A stretch of 64,000 nucleotides of DNA from Pedomonas sp051304405 (GTDB lineage: Bacteria; Pseudomonadota; Alphaproteobacteria; Sphingomonadales; Sphingomonadaceae), in assembly GCF_051304405.1 (NCBI RefSeq), contig NZ_JBPPGG010000003.1, positions 310,001-374,000 on the forward strand, given 5' to 3'. This document shows positions 8,782 to 17,887 of the stretch, piece after piece. The notes beneath the pieces are model-generated. The model searched no databases. It had not been told where the DNA came from and was given only the letters and a program-made list of their open reading frames with translations. A program made the translations under genes and the position numbers. Each line of letters opens with the position of its first letter. Within the stretch, counting starts at the first letter, position 1.

Positions 8782-9480
8782 ATGAGTATTGCTTTTCTCG
8801 TTGCTGCCGGCCTTGCCGCCGCCGTTGCAGACGGGAATTTCCTGAACCGAAGCAGCGCGGAGGATGCCCTGGTTGGTGTGCCGTCGGTGATTGATGGCGA
8901 CACGCTGGACCTGCGCGGCACCCGCATTCGCCTCCATGGCATCGACGCGCCGGAGTCCCGCCAGCTCTGCCATGTCTCCGGCCGGGCCGTGCGCTGCGGC
9001 CAGAAGGCAGCGCTGGCGCTGGACGAACTCATCGGCCGCCGCACGATCCGCTGCGAACAGAAGGACAAGGACCGCTACGGCCGCATCGTCGCCGTCTGCA
9101 AACTGGGCGGTACGGACATCAACGGCTGGATGGTGGCGCAGGGTCATGCCCTCGCCTACCGGTCCTACTCCAAGGACTATGTCACCGAGGAAATGGAGGC
9201 CCAGCGTGCTCGGCGCGGGGTCTGGGCCGGGTCCTTCGACTACCCGTGGGACTGGCGGAAGGGCAAGCGCCTGCCCCTGACGGAGACGCCGCCCGTGCAA
9301 ACCGTCACGGCGGGCGACTGCCCGATCAAGGGCAACATCACCGCCAAGGGCGAGAAGGTCTACCACACCCCCGCCAGCCCCTGGTATGAGCGCGTGACCA
9401 TCAACACCGCCAAGGGCGAGCGCTGGTTCTGCACCGAGCAGGAGGCCAGGGCCGCCGGGTGGCGCGCCGCGCAATACTGA
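8782..9480 (+). CDS. Secreted thermonuclease-family (SNase-like) nuclease
   Basis: The product is 232 residues. The start IAFLVAAGLAAAVADG is signal-peptide-like. The staphylococcal nuclease fold is shown by VIDGDTLDLRGTRIRLHGID, APESRQLC, then KDKDRYGRIVAVC and INGWMVAQGHALAY (residues ~35-150), which carry the usual Asp/Arg/Glu active-site positions. A C-terminal extension holds CPIKGNI, KGEKVYHTP and WFCTEQEARAAGW, a small cysteine-containing domain common at the end of such nucleases. The likely role is cleavage of extracellular or periplasmic nucleic acid. Confidence 0.88.
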   Translation: MSIAFLVAAGLAAAVADGNFLNRSSAEDALVGVPSVIDGDTLDLRGTRIRLHGIDAPESRQLCHVSGRAVRCGQKAALALDELIGRRTIRCEQKDKDRYGRIVAVCKLGGTDINGWMVAQGHALAYRSYSKDYVTEEMEAQRARRGVWAGSFDYPWDWRKGKRLPLTETPPVQTVTAGDCPIKGNITAKGEKVYHTPASPWYERVTINTAKGERWFCTEQEARAAGWRAAQY

Positions 9481-9486
9481 CGGCCC

Positions 9487-10098
9487 TCAACGCCGCCGCA
9501 GGATCACGGAGAGGTTGTTGGCAGGCATTTCAACAACCTCCTCGAGGTCGAAACCGTGGCGCGATGCCAGCGCGGCCACATCCTCCAGGTTGCGCACGCC
9601 CCACGCCGGGTTCTGCTGCCGCAGGCTCTCGTCGAACGCGGCGTTGCCTGGCGCGGTGTGTGCACCGCCGCGTTTGTAAGGGCCATAGAGATAGAGCACG
9701 CCGCCCGGCGGCAGCAGCCGCTCCGCCCCGCGCATGAGCCCGATGGAGGCATCCCACGGGCTGATGTGGATCATGTTGATGCAGACGATCGCATTCGCCC
9801 GCTCCAGCGGCCAGGGCTCCTGCGTCACGTCGAGCGTGAGAGGCGGGCGCACATTGGAGAGCCCGCCATGCGCCGCCCATGCGGTGATGGAGGCGTGCGC
9901 GCCCGCATCCCGATCGCTCGGCTGCCACACCAGCCCCGGCAGGTGCGCCGCGCAGTGAGCCGCGTGCTGGCCGGTGCCGCTGGCGATTTCCAGCACCAGC
10001 CCCTGCGGTGGCAACACGCGGCGCAGCACCTCAAGGATCGGCCCCTTGTTGCGCTCGGCCGCCGGGGCGATCCGGCGGTCATCCTCCTCTTCCGGCAC
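9487..10098 (-). CDS. DUF938 family SAM-dependent methyltransferase-like protein
   Basis: The product is 203 residues from a GTG start with AGGAGG seven bases upstream. It has RIAPAAERNKGPILEVL, the glycine-rich SAM loop LVLEIASGTGQHAAHCA, the acidic WQPSDRDA, then NAIVCINMIHISPWDA and GVLYLYGPYKRGG, all characteristic of DUF938 proteins. It ends FDLEEVVEMPANNLSVILRR. The substrate is unknown. It starts 11 bases after the aminotransferase gene and is likely the last gene of a three-gene operon. Confidence 0.85.
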   Translation of the reverse strand: MPEEEDDRRIAPAAERNKGPILEVLRRVLPPQGLVLEIASGTGQHAAHCAAHLPGLVWQPSDRDAGAHASITAWAAHGGLSNVRPPLTLDVTQEPWPLERANAIVCINMIHISPWDASIGLMRGAERLLPPGGVLYLYGPYKRGGAHTAPGNAAFDESLRQQNPAWGVRNLEDVAALASRHGFDLEEVVEMPANNLSVILRRR

Positions 10099-10109
10099 GG
10101 GAAGCCTCC

Positions 10110-11297
10110 TCACGACAGGAACGGGCGCAAGCGCTCCATCGCTTCGCGGAGCAGATCGGGCGAGCGGCAGAAGCACAGGCGCACAAAGCTCTCCGAGCCC
10201 TTGCCGAAGTAGAGGCCGGGCGCAAGCCCCACTTGCGTTGCGTTCAGGATATCGAGGCAGGCGGCGCGGCTGTCCGTCATGCCCTCGATTTCGAAGAACA
10301 CATACATGGCCGCCTCCGGCCGGGCGCGCAGACGCACGCGCGGCATTTGCTCCAGCGCATCGCAGACGATTTCCATGCCCTGCTGGCAATAGCGGTTCAT
10401 CTCCGCCACGAACGGCTCGCCCTGGCGAATGGCGGCGATGGCGGCGTGTTGCAGGAAGGTGGCGGTGCCGCTGGTGGTATATTGCACCATCATGGCAAGG
10501 CGCGGCCCCAGCGACGGCGGATGCACCAGCCAGCCCAGCCGCCAGCCGGTCATGGCCCAGGCCTTGGAGAAGCTGTTGATGATCAGCACCCGGTCCTCCG
10601 GCTCGCTGATGTCGAGGATGGTATCGCCGGCCTCCCGCCCGAACACGAGGCGGTAATACACCTCGTCCGCGATCAGCCAGATGCCGCGCGGACGGGCGAA
10701 CGCAAGCAACTCCCGCTGGACCTCGAGCGGAACCATGGCCCCCGTGGGGTTGCCGGGCGAGGCATAGAAGATTGCCCGGGTGCGGGCGTCGCACGCGGCG
10801 GCGACCTTTTCCAGATCGAGCGTCCAGCCGCCCTCGCCCAGATCCATGCGGACCGAGCGCACCTCTCCGCCCAGCAGCCGGGTGATGCCGCCGATGTTCG
10901 GCCACACGGGGTCGATGACAACGATATTATCCCCCGGCTCCAGCACCAGCTGCACCGCGAGCATGATGGCGGGCATGCCGCCCGAGGTCACCGTGATCCG
11001 CTCCGGCCCGACCGTCGTGTTGCACAGGCGGGTGTGATAGTCGGCGAGGGTCTGGCGCAGTTCGGGAATGCCGTTCTGGTAGGTGTAGAACACATGCCCG
11101 TCGCGGATGGCCTGCGCGGCAGCCTCGCCCACAAACGCCGGGGTGGGCAGGTCGCCTTCGCCAAACCACAACGGCACCACGTTGGCCTTGTCGAACGCCT
11201 GCTTGGCAATGTTGGCGATGTTGTCCAGCGAGACAGCCGCCACATGCGGCGCGACACCTGCCAGCGGGTCGATCGGTTTGCCTGCCGTGTCAGCCAT
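10110..11297 (-). CDS. PLP-dependent aminotransferase, class I/II
   Basis: The product is 395 residues; AAGGAGGAG lies upstream of the ATG at 11297 (a GTG two codons earlier is less well spaced). It has the fold-type I aminotransferase layout: FGEGDLPTPAFVGEAA, YQNGIPELRQTLADY, a PGNPTGAM motif, LIADEVYYRLVF, and the PLP lysine in NSFSKAWAMTGWRLGWLV. Substrate specificity (aspartate, aromatic or keto-acid) cannot be told from sequence. The start overlaps the 3' end of the upstream aldolase gene by 8 bases, so the two are translationally coupled; aldolase plus aminotransferase suggests processing of an amino or keto acid. Confidence 0.88.
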   Translation of the reverse strand: MADTAGKPIDPLAGVAPHVAAVSLDNIANIAKQAFDKANVVPLWFGEGDLPTPAFVGEAAAQAIRDGHVFYTYQNGIPELRQTLADYHTRLCNTTVGPERITVTSGGMPAIMLAVQLVLEPGDNIVVIDPVWPNIGGITRLLGGEVRSVRMDLGEGGWTLDLEKVAAACDARTRAIFYASPGNPTGAMVPLEVQRELLAFARPRGIWLIADEVYYRLVFGREAGDTILDISEPEDRVLIINSFSKAWAMTGWRLGWLVHPPSLGPRLAMMVQYTTSGTATFLQHAAIAAIRQGEPFVAEMNRYCQQGMEIVCDALEQMPRVRLRARPEAAMYVFFEIEGMTDSRAACLDILNATQVGLAPGLYFGKGSESFVRLCFCRSPDLLREAMERLRPFLS

Positions 11298-12039
11298 GCG
11301 CACTCTCCTCCTTCTTTACAAACGCGGCACGGGCAGCGGCGAACCCTTGCCGCAGCAGGCCGACATCATCTCCCGCAATGACAAACCGGAATCCCTGGCG
11401 GGCGCGGGCGCGCGCCGCCTCCGCATGTGGCGTGTAGATGCCGCAGGGAACGCCCGCCGCCGCGCAGGCCGCGCGAATTGTCTCAAGGGCGTGCTCGAGC
11501 GCCGCGCCGTCATCGCCAATCGACAGGGACAGGTCGCCCGCGCCGATGAACACCATGTCGATGCCCGGCGTCGCGGCAATGGCCGCCGCATTGGCAAGGC
11601 CGGTAGCCGTCTCGATCATCACGCACACCAGTGTCCCGGACCGGCTGCGCTCGACATAGCCCTTCATGTCCCGCAGCGGGCGGACCCCGCCGCCGCTGCG
11701 TTCTCCGTCCGGCGGATAGCGCGAGGCGGCAACGGCGGCGGCGGCCTCAGCCGCTGTCTCCACAAGCGGCACGATCACGCCCTCGGCCCCCGCATCGAGC
11801 GCGGCGCCGATCAGCTCCGGCCGGTTGCGGGCCACCCGCACCAGCACCGGGCAGGGGCTCGCCAGCCGGACAGCCCATTCCAGCGTGGCACGCTCCCACA
11901 GGCCATGCTGCGCATCCAGCACGATGGCGTCGGCCCCGCTCTCTGCGGCCAGTTCCGCCACCGCCGGCGTGCCGAGACTGAGCCACAAGCCGGCTGTCGA
12001 CTCCCCTGCCCGCCAGCGCGGGCCAAGACTGCAATTCAT
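11290..12039 (-). CDS. HpcH/HpaI-family aldolase
   Basis: The product is 249 residues, starting MNCSLGPRW, with GGGGAG 10 bases ahead. Family motifs are GLWLSLGTPAVAELAAESG, IVLDAQHGLWE (catalytic His), IVPLVETAAEA, VCVMIETATGLAN and IDMVFIGAGDLSLSIG (metal-binding Glu and Asp). These class II pyruvate aldolases cleave 2-keto-3-deoxy sugar acids or 4-hydroxy-2-oxo acids to pyruvate and an aldehyde. The substrate cannot be assigned. It is the first gene of the operon with the aminotransferase and DUF938 genes. Confidence 0.88.
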   Translation of the reverse strand: MNCSLGPRWRAGESTAGLWLSLGTPAVAELAAESGADAIVLDAQHGLWERATLEWAVRLASPCPVLVRVARNRPELIGAALDAGAEGVIVPLVETAAEAAAAVAASRYPPDGERSGGGVRPLRDMKGYVERSRSGTLVCVMIETATGLANAAAIAATPGIDMVFIGAGDLSLSIGDDGAALEHALETIRAACAAAGVPCGIYTPHAEAARARARQGFRFVIAGDDVGLLRQGFAAARAAFVKKEESAHG

Positions 12040-12324
12040 GGCAGTACTTCTCCCCTTTTTGCGGCAATCTGCCACACCACGGGATGAAGTCCACCGCACA
12101 TTCCGGCATGCTGCCCCGAAATTGCCCGACCCGTCGCAAGCCTCTCTTTTTCCTGCTACTATCGGTTGATTTTTACGCGCTCTGATAGCAATCCTGCGCA
12201 AAGCGATGTAATGTTCAGAAATTAACCAGCAGCCGGTGGCAGCAACACTGCCGGGGATCGGGCATTTGCCGGTTGCTTGCCTTGCCCAGTGACAGCGCGG
12301 GCAAGGAAAACGGGGGGAGACAAC

Positions 12325-13479
12325 ATGGAATCCGGTACAGCTCAACCATCCGTCTGGTCCGGCCTGATTGCGCGGATCAAGTCCATTCTGCTGACCCCGG
12401 GCGCGGCCTGGGACCAGATCGACGCCGAGCCCGTATCGGCCAGCCAGATCTACCGCAATTTCGTCCTGCCCGTCGCGGCCATTCCCGCGGTTGCAGGGTT
12501 CATCGGCTCGCAGGTGTTCGGCACGTCGATTCTCGGCGTCACCTTCCGGCCCAGTTTCGGCAGCGCACTGGTCGGCGCCCTGCTGCAATATGTGCTGACC
12601 CTCGCCGGCGTTTACGTGCTGGCGCTGATCATCGATGCCCTTGCGCCCACCTTCAATGGTGTGCGCGATCGCATCCAGGCCCTCAAGGTTGCGGCCTATT
12701 CCGCGACCGCCGCCTGGGTTGCCGGCATCTTCAACCTGATCCCGGCCATTGCCCTGTTGTCCATCCTTGGACTGTACAGCCTTTACCTGCTCTATCTCGG
12801 CCTGCCCAAGCTCATGAAGGCACCCGAGGAGAAGGCCATGGCCTATACGGTGGTGACAATCATCGCGGCCGTTGTGGTGTGGCTGGTCATCGGGGCGCTT
12901 GTGGGCGCGATGACCCCCCGTTTCGGGGACGGCACCGTGAAGATCGGGTCGGAGGCCTCGGTTGATCTCGGCAAGCTCGACGAAGCCAGCCGCCAGGTTC
13001 AGGCCGTCGCGGAAGCGCTGGAGAAAAGCCAGAATGCCGAGCCCATCGCTCCCAGCCGCCTCGAAGCCCTGCTGCCTGCCTCATTCGCCAGCATGGAACG
13101 GGTGAGCCTTGAGTCTGCCTCGGGCGGGATCGGCGGCATTGGCGGATCGTCCGTCACCGCCAGATACGACAGGGACGACGCAAGCGTCACGGTGCAGATC
13201 ACCGACCTTGCGGCCATGGGCGGATTTGCGGCGTTGGGGTCGGGCCTCAACATCGAGAGCAACCGGACCACCGCCAATGGCTACGAGCGCGTGGGCAAGG
13301 TGGACGGCCGCATGGTCACCGAGACCTGGGACGAGCCCTCGCGCAGCGGCAGCTACAGCGTGATCGTCGCCAACCGCTTTGTGGTGCAGGCGGATGCCCG
13401 GGGGGTCGACATGGACACGCTCAAGAAGGCCGTGTCCCGCATCGATTACAAGACGCTGGAAAAACTGGCGTCCCGCTGA
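12325..13479 (+). CDS. Yip1-family membrane protein with C-terminal soluble domain
   Basis: The product is 384 residues with GGGGGAGA ahead of the ATG. The start IARIKSILLTPGAAWDQIDA is the typical Yip1 beginning, followed by five hydrophobic segments (LPVAAIPAVAGFIGSQVFG, VGALLQYVLTLAGVYVLALI, YSATAAWVAGIFNLIP, ILGLYSLYLLYLGLPKLMKA, YTVVTIIAAVVVWLVIGALV), ending near residue 195. The remaining ~190 residues are unusual for Yip1 and look periplasmic: a helix, then GGIGGIGGSSVTARYDRDDA and a beta-rich region. The family function in bacteria is undefined. Confidence 0.8.
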   Translation: MESGTAQPSVWSGLIARIKSILLTPGAAWDQIDAEPVSASQIYRNFVLPVAAIPAVAGFIGSQVFGTSILGVTFRPSFGSALVGALLQYVLTLAGVYVLALIIDALAPTFNGVRDRIQALKVAAYSATAAWVAGIFNLIPAIALLSILGLYSLYLLYLGLPKLMKAPEEKAMAYTVVTIIAAVVVWLVIGALVGAMTPRFGDGTVKIGSEASVDLGKLDEASRQVQAVAEALEKSQNAEPIAPSRLEALLPASFASMERVSLESASGGIGGIGGSSVTARYDRDDASVTVQITDLAAMGGFAALGSGLNIESNRTTANGYERVGKVDGRMVTETWDEPSRSGSYSVIVANRFVVQADARGVDMDTLKKAVSRIDYKTLEKLASR

Positions 13480-13547
13480 GTTCTTTTCCTGAAGAACCTG
13501 CCGCCCGGCCGGTGCCGGGACATGCCCGGGAGCAGGAGATAACGCGG

Positions 13548-13568
13548 GCGGGCGGTTGAGCCGCCCGC
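13548..13568. terminator. GC-rich hairpin between convergent genes
   Basis: GCGGGCGG/CCGCCCGC, a perfect 8-bp stem with loop TTGAG, lies between the 3' ends of the Yip1 gene (+) and the LysR gene (-). There is no long T-run, so termination strength is uncertain. Confidence 0.5.
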
Positions 13569-13581
13569 AAGTCTTCTCCTC

Positions 13582-14481
13582 TCAGGCGCGCACTTCGCAC
13601 AGAACGGCGTTCTTGAATTTCTGGGCCGTGGGCGAGAGATCCGTGTTGTGGATCAGCCACAACCGGCTCTTGACCGGCGTTGCGAAGGGCCGGAACACCA
13701 GGCTGTCCGGGCGCAGCCGCGCGAGCGAGCGGGCAAGAAGCGTCACCCCCAGTCCCGCCGCCACGAAGCCGAGAAGGGTGGCAAGACCGCTCGCCCGATA
13801 GGCGACATGCGGCGTGAAGCCCGCTTGCTGGCACAGGGCGATGAATTGCTCGTTGATGCCGGCCCCGCTGGCCTGGTTGTAGAGCACGAGCGGTTGTCCG
13901 GCGAGATCCGCAATTTCCGGGTCGGCCTCGGCTTGCGCGAGCGGATGTTCGGCGCGGAGCACCAGCAGCATGTGCTCCTCCTGCAAGCATGCGCACTCCA
14001 TGCCGTCGGGCAGGATCGGCCGGTCGAAACCGCGGATGAGACCGAGATCGAGCTTGCCGCTGCGGATCAGTTCGATGAGCTGGCTCCCGCCCGCCTCTTC
14101 CAGAGTCAGCTCCACCTCCGGGTATGCGCGCCGGAATTCATACAAGGCATCGGCGACGCGCGGCACGAAGGGACCGGAGGCCGGGAAGCCGAATCCCAGG
14201 TGACCAAGCTCCCCCCTCTGCGCCAGCCGGGCCTTTTGCATGGCCCGCTCCGCCTGCTGCAACGTCAGCCGGGCTTCCGGCTCGAATTGCTTGCCCGCCT
14301 CCGTCAGATAAACGCGGCGGCTGGTGCGCTCGAACAGCTTGACCCCCAGTTCCTCCTCCAGCGCGCGGATCTGCTGGCTGAGCGGCGGCTGGGTGATGCC
14401 GAGCCTCATGGCGGCACGACCGAAGTGCATCTCCTCGGCCACACAAAGGAAGTAACGCAGGTGTCGGAGATCCAAGATCAA
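13582..14481 (-). CDS. LysR-family transcriptional regulator, divergent from RND efflux operon
   Basis: The product is 299 residues. The frame begins with TTG at 14481; a second TTG at 14475 would give MDLRHLRYF, the commonest LysR beginning, and an in-frame stop lies just upstream, so a TTG start is unavoidable unless CTG is used. The helix-turn-helix is FGRAAMRLGITQPPLSQQIR, ALEEELGVKLFERTSR (residues ~20-60). The effector domain follows, with LGFGFPASGPFVPRVADAL. It faces the RND operon across ~210 bases, the usual layout for an activator of that operon; the inducer is unknown. Confidence 0.88.
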   Translation of the reverse strand: MILDLRHLRYFLCVAEEMHFGRAAMRLGITQPPLSQQIRALEEELGVKLFERTSRRVYLTEAGKQFEPEARLTLQQAERAMQKARLAQRGELGHLGFGFPASGPFVPRVADALYEFRRAYPEVELTLEEAGGSQLIELIRSGKLDLGLIRGFDRPILPDGMECACLQEEHMLLVLRAEHPLAQAEADPEIADLAGQPLVLYNQASGAGINEQFIALCQQAGFTPHVAYRASGLATLLGFVAAGLGVTLLARSLARLRPDSLVFRPFATPVKSRLWLIHNTDLSPTAQKFKNAVLCEVRA

Positions 14482-14653
14482 GTCTCACATCGTATCGATC
14501 ATGCCATATTATATATTAGACGCAAAAAGGCCAAGGCGGCATCAATGCGCCAGAGACGGTCATCGGCTCGGTCACCTGTAGCGCCCGAACGATCCGTCCT
14601 CCCGGAAGAAAAATAAGCGGTTTGGCACCTGAGGCGGTCCGGAGAGGCCCGCC

Positions 14654-14683
14654 GTCGCCTCGGACAAAGTCGCCTCGGACAAA
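14654..14683 (+). repeat. Perfect 15-bp tandem duplication before the RND operon ribosome-binding site
   Basis: GTCGCCTCGGACAAA occurs twice with no spacer, immediately followed by GAGG and the ATG at 14693. It lies in the 5' leader and could affect leader folding. Confidence 0.85.
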
Positions 14684-14692
14684 GAGGTACGA

Positions 14693-17600
14693 ATGATCGG
14701 GATCGTTAAAGTTGCATTGCGTCGCCCGCTTACATTCATCGTGATGGCCATCGTCATCGCGATCGCGGGTCTGTTGGCGGCGCTGCGAACACCGGTCGAT
14801 ATTTTCCCGGATATCCGCATCCCCGTCGTGGGGGTCGCCTGGCAATACGCAGGCCTTCCCGCCGAGGACATGGCCAGCCGCATCATCACCCCCTACGAAC
14901 GCATTCTCACCACCACCGTCAACGATATCGAGCACATCGAAAGCCAGTCGCTTCAGGGCATCGGCGTCGTCAAGATCTTCTTCCAGCCGGGCGCAGACAT
15001 CCGCACCGCCACCGCGCAGGTCACCTCCGTCTCGCAGACCATCCTCAAGCGCCTGCCACCCGGCATCACGCCGCCGCTCATCATCAACTACAGCGCCTCC
15101 ACGGTCCCGATCATCCAGCTCGCCCTCTCCGGCAAGGGCCTCTCCGAACAGCAGCTGTTCGACATCGGCCAGAACCAGATCCGCCCGCAGCTGGTGACCG
15201 TCAAGGGTCTCGCCATGCCGCAGCCCTCCGGCGGCAAGGAGCGACAGGTCCAGATCGACCTCAACCCCATCGCCCTGCAATCGAAGGGCCTCTCCGCGCA
15301 GGACATCGGCAACGCCATCGCCGCCCAGAACCAGATCAACCCCGCGGGCTTCGTCAAGATCGGCCCCAACCAGTACAGCGTGCGCCTCAACAACTCGCCC
15401 GCCACCATCGAGGGGCTGAACGACATTCCCGTGAAGGTGGTCAATGGCGCCACCATTTACATGCGCGACGTGGCCTTCGTGCGCGACGGCAACGCGCCGC
15501 AAACCAACATCGTGCACGTGGACGGCCAGCGCTCCGCCTTGCTCACCATCCTCAAGAACGGCGCAACCTCCACGCTCGCCATCATCGACGGCGTGAAGGA
15601 CAAGCTGCCGCGCATCCTAGAGACCCTGCCCGAGGGCCTCAAGGTGCTGCCCGTCGGCGACCAGTCGATGTTCGTGAAGGCGGCGGTTGCGGGCGTGGTG
15701 CACGAGGGCCTCATCGCCGCGGCGCTCACGTCGCTCATGATCCTGCTGTTCCTCGGCTCGCTGCGCTCCACCTTCATCATCGCCCTGTCCATTCCGCTGG
15801 CCATTCTCGCGGCCATCGCGGCACTGGCCGCTTTTGGCCAGACGCTGAACGTGATGACGCTGGGCGGCCTGGCGCTGGCCGTGGGCATCCTCGTCGATGA
15901 CGCCACCGTCACCATCGAGAACATCAACTGGCACCTTGAGCAGGGCAAGAGCGTGCACGACGCCATCATGGACGGCGCCATGCAGATCGTCACGCCCGCC
16001 TTTGTCTCGCTGCTGTGCATCTGCATCGTGTTCGTACCGATGTTCTTCCTGCCGGGCGTGGCCGGCTTCCTGTTCGTGCCGATGGCGCTGTCGGTAGTGT
16101 TCGCCATGATCGCCTCGTTCATCCTGTCGCGCACGCTGGTGCCGACCATGGCCATGTACCTGCTGCGCCCGCATGTGCCGGACGGCGAGAACCGCCATCT
16201 GGCGGGCACTCCCGCCACCCGCAATGCCTTCGTGCGCTTCCAGCGGGCGTTCGAGCTGCGCTTCGAGCGCATCCGCACTCGCTACCTCGGCCTGCTGCGT
16301 CAGGCCCTGCAAGCCCGCAAGCCCTTCCTGATCGGGTTCATGGCGGTGGTGATCCTGTCGTTCGGCCTCTTGCCGCTTCTGGGAAGCAATTTCTTCCCGA
16401 GCGTCGACTCCGGCCAGATCGCCATGCACGTGCGCGTGCCCGCCGGCACCCGCATCGAGCAGACCGCCGCCCGCTTCGACCAGATCGGCCGCGCCGTCCG
16501 CGAGATCATCCCGGCGCACGAGCTGGGCGCCATCACCGACAACATCGGCCTGCCGGTCAGCGCCATCAACACCGTCTACGCCAACAGCGGCACCATCGGC
16601 CCGCAGGACGGCGACGTGATGATCTCCCTCCAGAAGGGCCACCGCCCGACGGAGGAGGTGGTCGCCGAGCTGCGCCGCGAGCTGCCCAAGCGGTTCCCTG
16701 GCGTCTCCTTCGCGTTCCTGCCCGCCGACATCACCAGCCAGATCCTGAACTTCGGCGCGCCCGCTCCGATCGACATCCAGATCTCCGGCAAGAACGTGGC
16801 CGAAAACCGCGCCTACGCGCAGAAGCTGATGCGCAAGCTCGCCACCATTCCGGGCCTGGTGGACGTGCGCCTCCAGCAGCCGGCCAACGCCCCGCAGCTC
16901 TACGTGGACGTGAACCGCACCCGCATCGGCCAGTACGGCCTGACCGAACGGGACGTGACCACCAGCCTGTCCAGCTCGCTGGCGGGCACCGCGCAGACCT
17001 CGCCGGTGTTTTTCGTCGATCCCAAGTCCGGCGTGTCCTACGCCGTGGTGGCGCAGACGCCCGAGTATCTGGTGAAGTCGCTCGATGAGCTGGCCAACAT
17101 GCCGATCTCCGGCGCGGGTGCGTCCATGCCGCAGCCGCTGGGCGGCCTTGCCACCATCTCGCGCTCCAGCTCTCCGCCGGTGGTCAGCCACTACAACATG
17201 CAGATGGTGCTCAACATCTACGGCACCACCCACGGCCGCGACCTCGGTGCCGTGGCCGCCGACATCGAAAAGGCCATCGCTGAACTGGAAGCCGAGCAGC
17301 CCAAGGGTACGGACGTCACCATCCGCGGCCAGTACGAAACGATGAACACCGCCTTCTCCGGCCTCGGCTGGGGCCTCATCGGCGCGATCCTGCTCATCTA
17401 TCTGCTGATCGTCGTCAACTTCCAGAGCTGGGTCGATCCGTTCGTCATCATCACGGCTCTGCCCGCCGCTCTGGCCGGGATCGTGTGGATGCTGTTCGTC
17501 ACCGGCACCACGCTGTCCGTGCCCGCGCTCACCGGCGCCATCATGTGCATGGGCGTCGCCACGGCCAACTCGATCCTCGTCGTCAGCTTCGCCCGCGAGA

Positions 17601-17887
17601 AGCTGGCCGAACTGGGCGACGCCACCGAAGCCGCCATGCAGGCCGGTCTCGTCCGCTTCCGCCCGGTGCTGATGACCGCCCTGGCCATGATCATCGGCAT
17701 GGCGCCCATGGCCTTCGGCCTCGGCGAGGGCGGCGAGCAGAACGCCCCGCTCGGCCGCGCCGTGATCGGCGGCCTCATCTGCGCGACCATCGCCACCCTG
17801 TTCTTCGTGCCAACCGTCTTCAGCTTCGTCCACCGGCATCACCGTGCCGCGAAGCCTCAGGTAGAAATGCAGCCCAGCCATGTCTGA
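14693..17887 (+). CDS. RND multidrug efflux permease (HAE-1 type inner-membrane pump)
   Basis: The product is 1064 residues, full length for the family, starting MIGIVKVALRRPLTF with GAGG upstream. Two homologous halves are visible, each with an N-terminal span, a large periplasmic loop and a membrane bundle. TM4 reads GGLALAVGILVDDATVTIEN and keeps the paired Asp of proton translocation. Later segments include LGWGLIGAILLIYLLIVVNF and GVATANSILVVSFAREKLAE. The operon order (permease, adaptor, outer-membrane channel) differs from the commoner adaptor-first order. It probably exports hydrophobic compounds; the substrate is not predictable. Its stop overlaps the adaptor start by 8 bases. Confidence 0.92.
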   Translation: MIGIVKVALRRPLTFIVMAIVIAIAGLLAALRTPVDIFPDIRIPVVGVAWQYAGLPAEDMASRIITPYERILTTTVNDIEHIESQSLQGIGVVKIFFQPGADIRTATAQVTSVSQTILKRLPPGITPPLIINYSASTVPIIQLALSGKGLSEQQLFDIGQNQIRPQLVTVKGLAMPQPSGGKERQVQIDLNPIALQSKGLSAQDIGNAIAAQNQINPAGFVKIGPNQYSVRLNNSPATIEGLNDIPVKVVNGATIYMRDVAFVRDGNAPQTNIVHVDGQRSALLTILKNGATSTLAIIDGVKDKLPRILETLPEGLKVLPVGDQSMFVKAAVAGVVHEGLIAAALTSLMILLFLGSLRSTFIIALSIPLAILAAIAALAAFGQTLNVMTLGGLALAVGILVDDATVTIENINWHLEQGKSVHDAIMDGAMQIVTPAFVSLLCICIVFVPMFFLPGVAGFLFVPMALSVVFAMIASFILSRTLVPTMAMYLLRPHVPDGENRHLAGTPATRNAFVRFQRAFELRFERIRTRYLGLLRQALQARKPFLIGFMAVVILSFGLLPLLGSNFFPSVDSGQIAMHVRVPAGTRIEQTAARFDQIGRAVREIIPAHELGAITDNIGLPVSAINTVYANSGTIGPQDGDVMISLQKGHRPTEEVVAELRRELPKRFPGVSFAFLPADITSQILNFGAPAPIDIQISGKNVAENRAYAQKLMRKLATIPGLVDVRLQQPANAPQLYVDVNRTRIGQYGLTERDVTTSLSSSLAGTAQTSPVFFVDPKSGVSYAVVAQTPEYLVKSLDELANMPISGAGASMPQPLGGLATISRSSSPPVVSHYNMQMVLNIYGTTHGRDLGAVAADIEKAIAELEAEQPKGTDVTIRGQYETMNTAFSGLGWGLIGAILLIYLLIVVNFQSWVDPFVIITALPAALAGIVWMLFVTGTTLSVPALTGAIMCMGVATANSILVVSFAREKLAELGDATEAAMQAGLVRFRPVLMTALAMIIGMAPMAFGLGEGGEQNAPLGRAVIGGLICATIATLFFVPTVFSFVHRHHRAAKPQVEMQPSHV

